Positions 50,926 through 58,622 of a DNA stretch of 64,000 nt are shown here, piece after piece. Numbering within the stretch: the first letter of the stretch is position 1; every line of letters begins with the position of its first letter. Below the pieces are notes generated by a model. That model was not told the origin of the DNA. It ran no database searches and worked only from the letters and a program-made list of their open reading frames with translations. Position numbers and translations under genes: made by a program. The stretch is from NCBI RefSeq assembly GCF_017498505.1, contig NZ_CP071798.1, positions 806,001 through 870,000 on the forward strand, in the 5' to 3' direction. The DNA is from Sporosarcina sp. Te-1 (lineage in GTDB: Bacteria > Bacillota > Bacilli > Bacillales_A > Planococcaceae).

Positions 50926-51444
50926 TCAACTTTGGGTGAGGCAGCTAGTGGACGGAGCATGTGCTCGGTTCCGTTCATTCAGGTAAAATTCAATACCCGC
51001 TTTATCCACTCCACTAAATTCATCTTGTTCGAGTAGTGATTGCAGTCTTTCCAGATTGACCCAGCCTATCATGGCCGTATCATCCCCTTTTTCCAAAAGA
51101 CAGCCTTTCGCTTTACATCGAAAATAAACACCCATAGAATCCACCGGTCCATCAATTGTTTGATAAACAGCAAAAGGCCGCATACACTCGACCTTGAAAC
51201 CATCCTTTGCAACTGTCTCCACCTTATCTAAAGGATCGAGAATTCTTTCTATATCCAATCCGGTCTCTTCTTTTAGTTCTCTATTCAAACAGTCGAGCAG
51301 GGATTCATACTTTTCAAGTCTGCCACCAGGCAGTTCAAACGGTTTGCCGGTTTCTTCTTCCTTTACACGGCGTTGAATTAATACTTCTTCTTCACCTGTA
51401 AGTGTTTCTTTAACTATAATTGCTCGTACATTCACATATATCAC
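50926..51444 (-). CDS. Nudix hydrolase
   Basis: 172 residues with an intact Nudix box: GGRLEKYESLLDCLNRELKEETGL in outline (G-x5-E-x7-RELxEExG). It hydrolyses a nucleoside diphosphate linked to another group; the substrate is unknown. Start is GTG at 51444 with GGGGGAAG upstream. It overlaps the stop codon of a glyoxalase remnant (TAGTG). Confidence 0.88.
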   Translation of the reverse strand: MIYVNVRAIIVKETLTGEEEVLIQRRVKEEETGKPFELPGGRLEKYESLLDCLNRELKEETGLDIERILDPLDKVETVAKDGFKVECMRPFAVYQTIDGPVDSMGVYFRCKAKGCLLEKGDDTAMIGWVNLERLQSLLEQDEFSGVDKAGIEFYLNERNRAHAPSTSCLTQS

Positions 51445-51503
51445 TATCTCATCTTCCCCCTTTCATTCAGGTGCAACAAATCCACCTTAATCCGGTCAAA
51501 ATC
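51444..51503 (-). pseudogene. 3' remnant of a glyoxalase-like gene
   Basis: The last 19 codons (DFDRIKVDLLHLNERGKMR) match the end of VOC proteins, and about 30 nt closely resemble the 3' end of the intact VOC gene at 52467-52898 (DPDRIKVELVAP). Nothing upstream continues the frame. Confidence 0.45.
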
Positions 51504-51724
51504 TTATAAGCATTGAGGAGATCTACAAACAGTAATTATCCATTTCATTAGTAATGAAAAGCTGTAGATATTAATAAAACAAGAAAATATAGAGGCCAAT
51601 AAAGACCTTTCTAATTTTTTTCATAAGTTTAGCCAATAAAAACGAGTGCAACCTATAGTCCATCCTCAAATACACGGTTATAGTTAACTGTAAAATAGCA
51701 GAAAAAAGCTCATTCTGAGTCTAG

Positions 51725-52339
51725 TTACTGCTCTAACCTAATAAGAATACCGCGCTGTGCGTAAAAACGGTTGAAAATCTCAATATCTAAACATACATTT
51801 TCCTGACTAGCAGGCGTATGTCCTGATGGATTATGGAAGATGATCTTTTTGCCGACAGTATCTTTGGCGAAGACATACACTAGGTGCCCTCCTTTTTTAG
51901 GGGGAATTTGGTCAGGTGTTCTTATACTAGGATGAACAGATGCAATGAATACATGACCTTCTTCTAAGAAATCACACATCTCTTCAGTTGAAAAGTTTTC
52001 TTTTACTTCAGCAGTTAGCCCAAATTTGTCTTGAATATAGGATACAAATGGATGATAATACAAGCCATTCACTTCTTTATCATCATCTATGATATATCCT
52101 CCATAGTCCCTACATTCTTTCATAAGTTCTAAGGTTGGGACAACTTGGTGTTTAGTATGCGCCAGATGCATTTTTAAACAGGCCATCCCACAAATATTAG
52201 GGCTCCAAAACGCATACTCTTCAGGATTTTCTGCACCTGATAATTTCCATAAAGGGTCTTCAGTAAAATCAAGTATTCCTGTTAAAAAGTCTGTAACTAA
52301 ATCACGTGATTCCCATTGTGCAAAATAAGGAACGTTCAT
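51725..52339 (-). CDS. C39-like (papain-fold) cysteine peptidase
   Basis: 204 residues. Cys in NICGMACLKM (about residue 50), His in KKGGHLVYVFA and a following HNPSGH fit peptidase C39-like/BtrH-type folds. There is no signal peptide or membrane segment, so it appears cytoplasmic, and no partner ABC transporter is next to it. The substrate is unknown. It is a single gene; a ribosome site AGGAAGGAG is seen upstream of the ATG. Confidence 0.75.
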   Translation of the reverse strand: MNVPYFAQWESRDLVTDFLTGILDFTEDPLWKLSGAENPEEYAFWSPNICGMACLKMHLAHTKHQVVPTLELMKECRDYGGYIIDDDKEVNGLYYHPFVSYIQDKFGLTAEVKENFSTEEMCDFLEEGHVFIASVHPSIRTPDQIPPKKGGHLVYVFAKDTVGKKIIFHNPSGHTPASQENVCLDIEIFNRFYAQRGILIRLEQ

Positions 52340-52466
52340 CTTTATTCTCCTTCCTATTTAATTGAACAAATGAATAACACCAATTAGCTTAAGGAAACCA
52401 AACATTTATAAGGACTAGCCTATCTACAACTGAGAAGGGACCGTTGTCACTAGGTATAATTTTTAT

Positions 52467-52898
52467 TTAAGATTTATTGCCGCATCCATTCATATCATCG
52501 GGTAAGGGGGCAACCAACTCCACCTTAATCCTGTCAGGATCTTCAAAGTAAACGGCATAATGCGTTTCACCGCCCGCAAATGGATGACGCTTCTCATAGA
52601 GAATGGGTATTCCTTTTTGCTTCAGTCTCCTTGTCAGTTCATCGACCTGCCGACGGGAACTTGCTTGGAAAGCCAAATGATTCAACCCGACCCGGCATCG
52701 ATGATATGGAATGTCCAAAAATCGTTCCTCTGCCTGCACGAACACGATATAAGCATGTTCCAATTTCCAACTGCGTCCATGTTCCCATTCCTGAAAAGCT
52801 TCATACCCTAATTCCTCAAGAAACCAGCCCCAAAATTCGGTCGTTCTTTTCAAATCGGACACATATAGCTCAATATGATGAATCAACCCGCTTGTCAT
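52467..52898 (-). CDS. VOC family (glyoxalase-like) protein
   Basis: 143 residues, two paired beta-alpha-beta-beta-beta units. Metal-ligand candidates are His in LIHHIELYVSDL, His in LNHLAFQ, and Glu in HYAVYFEDPDRIKVELVAP. The family includes glyoxalases, dioxygenases and fosfomycin-resistance proteins; this one cannot be assigned. AAGGAGGACGTC precedes the ATG at 52898, 10 nt after the upstream hydrolase gene, so both are co-transcribed. Confidence 0.88.
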   Translation of the reverse strand: MTSGLIHHIELYVSDLKRTTEFWGWFLEELGYEAFQEWEHGRSWKLEHAYIVFVQAEERFLDIPYHRCRVGLNHLAFQASSRRQVDELTRRLKQKGIPILYEKRHPFAGGETHYAVYFEDPDRIKVELVAPLPDDMNGCGNKS

Positions 52899-52908
52899 GA
52901 CGTCCTCC

Positions 52909-53466
52909 TTACTCAAACAGCGACAGTATTTGTTCGGTTGTCAGTATTGTTGCAAATTCCTCGTGCAGTGTTGCAAGTGAGGTATTATGTATCGTTTCGG
53001 CATCAAAGTAAGTACCATTATGGTCCTTCAAACCGAAGGCGGCGGTTGCATCGGAAACCAGATACGTATCAAAACCCAAATTTCCACTCATTCGAGTGGT
53101 GGTCGCCACGCAGTGCGGGGTCGTCAATCCAGTGATGACGACAGTTTCTATCCCATTTTGCTTGAGAAATTCTTCTAAGTTTGTTCCGATAAAGCTGCTA
53201 TTGACCTTCTTCGAAATAATAGGTTCATCTTTAATAGGTTCAATAATTTTTTTAAATGCAAATCCTTCTTGCTGCGGATAAAATAAAGAGTCAGGATTGT
53301 CTGAAGTATGCTGGACATGAATGACTGTCCAGCCCTTCTCCCTCCAGTGAATCAGGAGCTTACGAATATTGTCTTCAGCATCTTCATTATTCCGTTTCCC
53401 CCACTTCTCATGATGGAAGGCCATTTGCACATCTATAATTAGTAACGCTCGTTTATCTGTATTCAT
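52909..53466 (-). CDS. Cysteine hydrolase, isochorismatase family
   Basis: 185 residues. The catalytic triad is visible: Asp in LLIIDVQMAF, Lys in IISKKVNSSF, and Cys in LTTPHCVATTTRM. These enzymes hydrolyse amides such as nicotinamide or carbamoyl groups; the substrate is unknown. It precedes the VOC gene by 10 nt on the same strand. Confidence 0.9.
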   Translation of the reverse strand: MNTDKRALLIIDVQMAFHHEKWGKRNNEDAEDNIRKLLIHWREKGWTVIHVQHTSDNPDSLFYPQQEGFAFKKIIEPIKDEPIISKKVNSSFIGTNLEEFLKQNGIETVVITGLTTPHCVATTTRMSGNLGFDTYLVSDATAAFGLKDHNGTYFDAETIHNTSLATLHEEFATILTTEQILSLFE

Positions 53467-53524
53467 TTCTTTTCACCTCTTACGTTGAACTTCCTATTTG
53501 TCAAGCCACCCTCGTCTCTCTCAA

Positions 53525-54178
53525 TTATAGAATCCGAGACTTATCCCCTTCTGTCAAGCGAATGTGTACCCCATTAGATGATCCATTGAAGATATGCCCT
53601 GAAATAGTAGATACATCGAGTATCTCTTTCAAATCAATCAACGTGCTTTGTTTTGCATCAACCGTTATTCGATAGGGTCCCGCCACATTCATGAGCGACT
53701 CCATGCGCACGCCTTCCTCCAAATGGTTGGAATCAAGAAATTCCAACTCAAATGAAACAGGCTCCTTACTATGATTCTGCAGCATTAGACTACATGTTCC
53801 CTCAAGTAAAGCTTCACTTACATCCTCAAACTCGCATCGCCCATTGCCATCATACGAAATAGCTGAAATTCCACTTGCAAATGTATCTTGATAAACCATT
53901 AGTAGATATCTTGGTAAAAATGTGTAAAGGAGAATGACAATTAAAATCGTTCGAAATTGGTATTTCCCTAACCCGATTACCAGGAACAACATGGCCAAGA
54001 TAAATAGGATCGACTCAAGTATCCCAAGCATGACTAAGCCATTCTGGTTGCGAACCGGAAATGACATAAAGGTGGCCGTCGCATCAATTAGTTGATTATC
54101 TGGATATGGAAAATACAAGTACATGCAAATAACCAAAAGAATGGCTGATCCGATAACTGCTGGTTTATGTTTAATCAT
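53525..54178 (-). CDS. Membrane protein of unknown function
   Basis: 217 residues: one N-terminal helix, two adjacent helices around residues 50-95, then a C-terminal domain of about 120 residues with a beta-rich pattern, probably outside the membrane. I do not recognise a family. The start is an ATG with a weak purine site (GTTGAG). Confidence 0.65.
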   Translation of the reverse strand: MIKHKPAVIGSAILLVICMYLYFPYPDNQLIDATATFMSFPVRNQNGLVMLGILESILFILAMLFLVIGLGKYQFRTILIVILLYTFLPRYLLMVYQDTFASGISAISYDGNGRCEFEDVSEALLEGTCSLMLQNHSKEPVSFELEFLDSNHLEEGVRMESLMNVAGPYRITVDAKQSTLIDLKEILDVSTISGHIFNGSSNGVHIRLTEGDKSRIL

Positions 54179-54300
54179 TGCATCTCAACTTTCTTATATC
54201 GTTTCATCCTATTACTACTTATTCAACAAATAGATCTCGAACCCTCTAAAAAAATGATAGGATAGTTTATATCGTAAAGAGCATGTTGGAGTGAAGGCAA

Positions 54301-55152
54301 ATGATTGAGAAGTATGTAAAATGCAATCATCAGGTCGAAATTAGATATCTAGAATGGGGAAGTTCTGAAAATACACCTCTACTTCTTCTGCATGGGTTAG
54401 GAAGCATCGCCAGTTCATGGATGGAGATAGCTGAACGATTTAGCTGCCAATACCATGTTATCGCAGTTGATCTGCCTGGTCATGGAAATAGCACTCCCCT
54501 TACCGTATATTCTCTGGAAAATTTGAATACATGGTTGGATGCGTTCTTGAAATCTGTTAGGAAGACTGCAAAGAAACCGATTGCTGTCGGGCATTCCTTG
54601 GGAGCAGACATCTTGCTGAATTATGTGAGGCACAATGGGGATATGTTGGAAAAGCTGATTCTATTGGATGGAGGGTACCTCTCCCAAACCGTTGACTTAC
54701 ACGTTTCATTGGGAGAAAGTATTGCGAATGCATTAGAATTCCATCACAACTACCAATTTAACGATTGGGAAAGCTTTTTAACTAGCGAAAAACAAAGTTA
54801 TGCGAGATGGAACCAAAACATGGAAGCATTCTCTGGGGAAAAAATGAAATGTGATGGCAGCAAGATTATACTTCGGCTCGACACCCAGACGTTGCAGGGG
54901 CTTATCGAAGTATACGTTCAACATGATGGTGCTTCGTTGCTGAATCAAGTCCAGACGGATACATTGCTGTTAGTTAGTACATTACCTGCAGAAGTAACAG
55001 AATTACGGGAAACTGCTCTCTCACGAATTACAAACGATAATGTTCGATATAATTTCATTCCCAATGCGAGTCATGATGTATATTTGGATCAGCCTGATAT
55101 CGTTGTGAACGAAATAGTTTCCTGGTTACATAAAACGAAGGAAGAGGGCTAA
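54301..55152 (+). CDS. Alpha/beta hydrolase
   Basis: 283 residues. LLLLHGLGSIASSW, the nucleophile elbow VGHSLGAD, and the C-terminal ASHDVYLDQPD-type His region are the family landmarks. It hydrolyses an unknown ester or similar bond. TTGGAGTGAAGG precedes the ATG. The next gene is convergent; a GAGGG/CCCTC hairpin lies at 55143-55165. Confidence 0.88.
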   Translation: MIEKYVKCNHQVEIRYLEWGSSENTPLLLLHGLGSIASSWMEIAERFSCQYHVIAVDLPGHGNSTPLTVYSLENLNTWLDAFLKSVRKTAKKPIAVGHSLGADILLNYVRHNGDMLEKLILLDGGYLSQTVDLHVSLGESIANALEFHHNYQFNDWESFLTSEKQSYARWNQNMEAFSGEKMKCDGSKIILRLDTQTLQGLIEVYVQHDGASLLNQVQTDTLLLVSTLPAEVTELRETALSRITNDNVRYNFIPNASHDVYLDQPDIVVNEIVSWLHKTKEEG

Positions 55153-55177
55153 ATCGACCCTCTCCTTTCTCATGATC

Positions 55178-56149
55178 CTAATGGATACCATTTTGCACCT
55201 TCTTATTGGTTATGAGGCTCGCGGCAAGCCATAAAACAATGATCCAGCCAACAATATAACTGATCTGCCAAGGAAAGTCGAAGAAAGTTTGGCCCCCTTC
55301 TATGCCTTGGCTGAGCGTCATGAAAGGTTTCTGTGGAAGGATATTGGTAACCGCATTCAACCACTTATTTTCGCTGTCATAGTTGAATAGACAGCCTGCT
55401 TGTAGACAAGTGAGAATGCTGATGCCACTCGTAGCCAAACTGATATTGCGATTCATGACCGATGCCATAAACAAAGAAAACGCTGTGGCAAGAGCGGTTG
55501 CGATGATCAGCAATCCGGCGAGAGTCCCCAATCCAAATCCTACATCTGTTTTGAAACATACTTTCATAACAAGAATGACGAAATACGTAGGTACGAATAG
55601 GCAGCTGAATGTGAACATCCCTTGGGCGACCAAATACTGTCGACTTGTGAGAGGTGACATCATCATCCGCTTAAACGTCGACTTGTTGCGGTCATCAGGA
55701 TAAAATGTCGTTAACGCCACACCTTGCATAAGGGCAATGAGGAGAACAACTCCTAAAATCGATGTCCCAATTCCCCGTTTCGCTGCGTTATGGTTTACCG
55801 GCAGCTTTCCACTCTCAAAAAATGACTCAATTGTTTTCTTGAAAGAGTCATCTTTATAGGTAGTGACGGTAAATTTATTATCTTCTGTGGCTTCTACAAA
55901 CGCATTGTATTTCCCCATAACAAGTGTAGACAGGGCCGGCTGTTCATTCATTTGCTCTATTTGTATGGATTCATTATTGACTAGCGGTGCGTCCTCGTTT
56001 GAGATGAACGCGATCTTATATGGACTCTTGATCGTCCCCGAAAAATAGATGACGGCTCCGATTACTAACGGTATGATAACAACCGCTATAATGATAATGT
56101 GCAACTTATCAGGGACCCGTAACAACCTGTTACGTAGAATAGTCAGCAT
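55178..56149 (-). CDS. ABC-2 type exporter permease (distal)
   Basis: About 323 residues. One N-terminal helix, an extracellular loop of about 110 residues, then five helices, the usual layout of the YhgE/ABC-2-type exporter permeases. GGAGGAATTTAC precedes the ATG at 56149. It overlaps the previous permease gene by 7 nt and is the last gene of a MarR-permease-ATPase operon. Confidence 0.85.
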   Translation of the reverse strand: MLTILRNRLLRVPDKLHIIIIAVVIIPLVIGAVIYFSGTIKSPYKIAFISNEDAPLVNNESIQIEQMNEQPALSTLVMGKYNAFVEATEDNKFTVTTYKDDSFKKTIESFFESGKLPVNHNAAKRGIGTSILGVVLLIALMQGVALTTFYPDDRNKSTFKRMMMSPLTSRQYLVAQGMFTFSCLFVPTYFVILVMKVCFKTDVGFGLGTLAGLLIIATALATAFSLFMASVMNRNISLATSGISILTCLQAGCLFNYDSENKWLNAVTNILPQKPFMTLSQGIEGGQTFFDFPWQISYIVGWIIVLWLAASLITNKKVQNGIH

Positions 56150-56889
56150 GTAAATTCCTCCGGTTTGAACGTGAGTTGACAGACAAGGACACAAACAACG
56201 GAAGCTCCGAGAAGAGTGATAGTGACAGGCATCAGTAAAGTAAGATCATTGTCATAAATAATACGAAATGCACATTCCACTATCCACTTGACAGGGGATA
56301 AATTCGACAAAAGCGCCACCGTTTTGCCTAGCCCGTATGTGCTGAAGAAAATCCCGCCAAAAGCACTGAATAGAAGAACTGGCAGCTGCGAGATGGAACT
56401 AGCCTTCTCCTCATCTCCGAATACACAGCACATCATCGTACCAAAACAACTGCCAAACAATGCAAGCATGCTGATCAGTATGACAATGTAAGGGAGATGA
56501 TCTCCACCAAAGTTAATTTGAAAAACATACTGTCCGATCAATAGAATAAAACTAAATGATAGGGTTCCAATAAGAAATGTTGAAAGTATTTTAGATAAGT
56601 AGATTTCCGCTTTGGCAATTGGGGCGTAGATCATCCGTATGTTCGCCTTCTTCACCTGCTCCTCCATAAAAGCATTAGTAGCTGTCATGATAATTAACAA
56701 GGCGGATAACGTTATCATGGTGATACCGTAGTAATCATAGGAACTCATTAGACTGGAGCCAAAAAAAGATTGCGTTACAAAACCCATTAAACCGATCAAT
56801 ATCAATGGCAATACCATATTGGAAAAAAGTAAAGTGGGATTCCTTATAATATTTCTAAAATCAAATACGGCAATTTTGATGAATCGCAT
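56143..56889 (-). CDS. ABC-2 type exporter permease (proximal)
   Basis: 248 residues, six membrane helices (FSNMVLPLILIGLMGFV; ITMITLSALLIIMTATNAF, etc.). It forms the export channel with the adjacent permease and ATPase. The substrate is unknown; homologous systems export antibiotics or lipids. It follows the ATPase gene by 10 nt. Confidence 0.87.
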   Translation of the reverse strand: MRFIKIAVFDFRNIIRNPTLLFSNMVLPLILIGLMGFVTQSFFGSSLMSSYDYYGITMITLSALLIIMTATNAFMEEQVKKANIRMIYAPIAKAEIYLSKILSTFLIGTLSFSFILLIGQYVFQINFGGDHLPYIVILISMLALFGSCFGTMMCCVFGDEEKASSISQLPVLLFSAFGGIFFSTYGLGKTVALLSNLSPVKWIVECAFRIIYDNDLTLLMPVTITLLGASVVCVLVCQLTFKPEEFTC

Positions 56890-56899
56890 TCTATCCCTC

Positions 56900-57841
56900 C
56901 TAATCTCTAAGACTTTTACCCGTCAAGTCTAAAAAGACGGTTTCCAAGGACGTTTCTTTACTTGTCATCTTTTCAAACGTACAGCCGTTATCAAATAATG
57001 TGGCTATAATGACATGTAAAATAGACTTGGATTTTTCAGTTTTTATCGTTAATTGGTTATTGGTTAGTTGAACATATGTAATTTCTGGTATCTGAGAAAT
57101 CCGTTGTTCATCCAAATTTTGCGAATTATTCAGTTCGAAGTGATAAATGGTTTCATTACCCGCGCTTTGAATTAATTCCTCTTTCGTGCCTTCTGCAATG
57201 ATCACGCCTTCATTCATAATAATGATCCTGTCGGCGATTGCTTCGACCTCCTCCATATAATGAGTAGAATAAATAATCGTCGCGCCTTTTTTACGAAGCT
57301 TTTTAATCGACTCCAAAATATGGTTTCGTGATTGCGGGTCAATCCCAACGGTCGGTTCGTCCATAATAATCAATTTGGGCTGATGAGCAATCGCACAAGC
57401 AATATTTAAACGCCGCTTCATGCCGCCGGAAAAAGTCTTCGGTTTCTCTTTTTTTCTATCCTCCAAACCGACCAGTTCCAATGCCTCCCTGACTCGTTGA
57501 TCCAGTTCATCCCCTTTTAGCTTATACAAACCGGCAAAAAAACGAACATTTTGTTCTGCCGTTATTTCTTCAAAGATGGCCAGGTCTTGCGGGACAATTC
57601 CAATCTTTTGCTTGATTGCTATGGGATCCTTCCGTAAATCATGTCCTGCTATCTGTACGTCCCCTTGATCTGGAGAAAGGACCGTCGAAAGAATATTGAT
57701 TGTTGTACTCTTCCCAGCCCCATTCGGACCTAAAAGACCAAGGATTTCCCCTTCAGTAATTGTAAAACTGATGCCTGCAACAGCCCTTTTGGGACCGTAG
57801 TTTTTTTCCAAATCACATATGGAAACAATTGTTTTCAACAT
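56900..57841 (-). CDS. ABC exporter ATP-binding protein
   Basis: 313 residues with Walker A GPNGAGKST, Q-loop GIVPQD, signature FSGGMKRRLNIACA, Walker B LIIMDEP and the D/H-loops (STHYMEE). The C-terminal extension of about 75 residues is typical of drug/antibiotic exporters of the DrrA/CcmA type. It powers the two permeases encoded just downstream. Confidence 0.94.
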   Translation of the reverse strand: MLKTIVSICDLEKNYGPKRAVAGISFTITEGEILGLLGPNGAGKSTTINILSTVLSPDQGDVQIAGHDLRKDPIAIKQKIGIVPQDLAIFEEITAEQNVRFFAGLYKLKGDELDQRVREALELVGLEDRKKEKPKTFSGGMKRRLNIACAIAHQPKLIIMDEPTVGIDPQSRNHILESIKKLRKKGATIIYSTHYMEEVEAIADRIIIMNEGVIIAEGTKEELIQSAGNETIYHFELNNSQNLDEQRISQIPEITYVQLTNNQLTIKTEKSKSILHVIIATLFDNGCTFEKMTSKETSLETVFLDLTGKSLRD

Positions 57842-57894
57842 CTACTCACCTTCCCGTTCTTTTTAGTAAGTCTGCAGTACTTTGCCTGCTTCCC

Positions 57895-58461
57895 CTATTT
57901 GCCATATCGCCGTTTTGAAAACTCATCCAAAATCTGTTTTTGATAGGACTCCATATTGACCTGCATAGCTTCATCCAATTCGATCCTGGCATTTTCCTCA
58001 AATCCATCCTGTTCTTCCCCGTCAAAACGATATAGTTTTTGCAATAGCTGCCAAAACAATTCCACTTCATCCGTTGTAAAGTCATGGAACATCTTTTCTA
58101 AAAATAGAGTTGCCTTTTCTGAGGAAGTAACGAGCGCTCGTTTTCCCTCCGATGTGATTTCAACATTAATGGAACGTTTATCGATTTTATTGGGAAATGT
58201 TCTGACGTACCCTTTCTTCGCGAGACTGGCTATTAATTTATTGGCGGTTTGTTTTGATGTGTCCAATTTTTTGGCGATATTCATAAGTGTTGTCTGTTCC
58301 ACTGGTATATGTGCAATGGCAATGAGCGCCATATGTTGTCTGGAAGTTAAAATTTCCAAGTATTCGTCTCCCTGGCTTTGAACTTTATTGACAACTGAAA
58401 ATAATGTTGCATAGCTTTGTTGCATAAAATGCAATTCTTTTACTAATTGATTGATATCCAT
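57895..58461 (-). CDS. MarR-type transcriptional regulator
   Basis: 188 residues. The winged helix spans about 35-110 (SRQHMALIAIAHIPVEQTTL; NIAKKLDTSKQTANKLIASL; GYVRTFPNKIDKRSINVEIT). It probably represses the exporter operon it heads, and its likely operators lie directly upstream. AGGAGGAAGCT precedes the ATG. A ligand, perhaps the exported compound, is inferred. Confidence 0.92.
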   Translation of the reverse strand: MDINQLVKELHFMQQSYATLFSVVNKVQSQGDEYLEILTSRQHMALIAIAHIPVEQTTLMNIAKKLDTSKQTANKLIASLAKKGYVRTFPNKIDKRSINVEITSEGKRALVTSSEKATLFLEKMFHDFTTDEVELFWQLLQKLYRFDGEEQDGFEENARIELDEAMQVNMESYQKQILDEFSKRRYGK

Positions 58462-58477
58462 AGCTTCCTCCTTTATT

Positions 58478-58537
58478 AGTCAGCATGTTGACTTCTTAAC
58501 TATATGGCACATCAAAAATAAAGTCAACATGGTGACT
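58478..58537 (-). promoter_or_regulatory. Twin operators around the MarR-exporter promoter
   Basis: Two 16-bp sites, AGTCAGCATGTTGACT (58478-58493) and AGTCAACATGGTGACT (58522-58537), fit the palindrome AGTCANCATGNTGACT, 44 bp apart. A promoter, TTGACT (58522-58527) 17 bp from TATAGT (58499-58504), lies with its -35 box inside the second site. Confidence 0.75.
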
Positions 58538-58586
58538 ATATTTTCTTTGGCAAAACGCTTTTATACGTACCGCACGAAAATCCACA

Positions 58587-58622
58587 AAAAAAAGCGACGG
58601 ACGGTCATTACCGTTCGACGCT
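58587..58622 (-). terminator. Terminator of the penicillin-binding protein gene
   Basis: An imperfect stem (AGCG-CG-ACGGT with ACCGT-CG-CGCT type pairing) is followed by eight T; the 5' arm overlaps the last codons of the gene. Confidence 0.75.
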
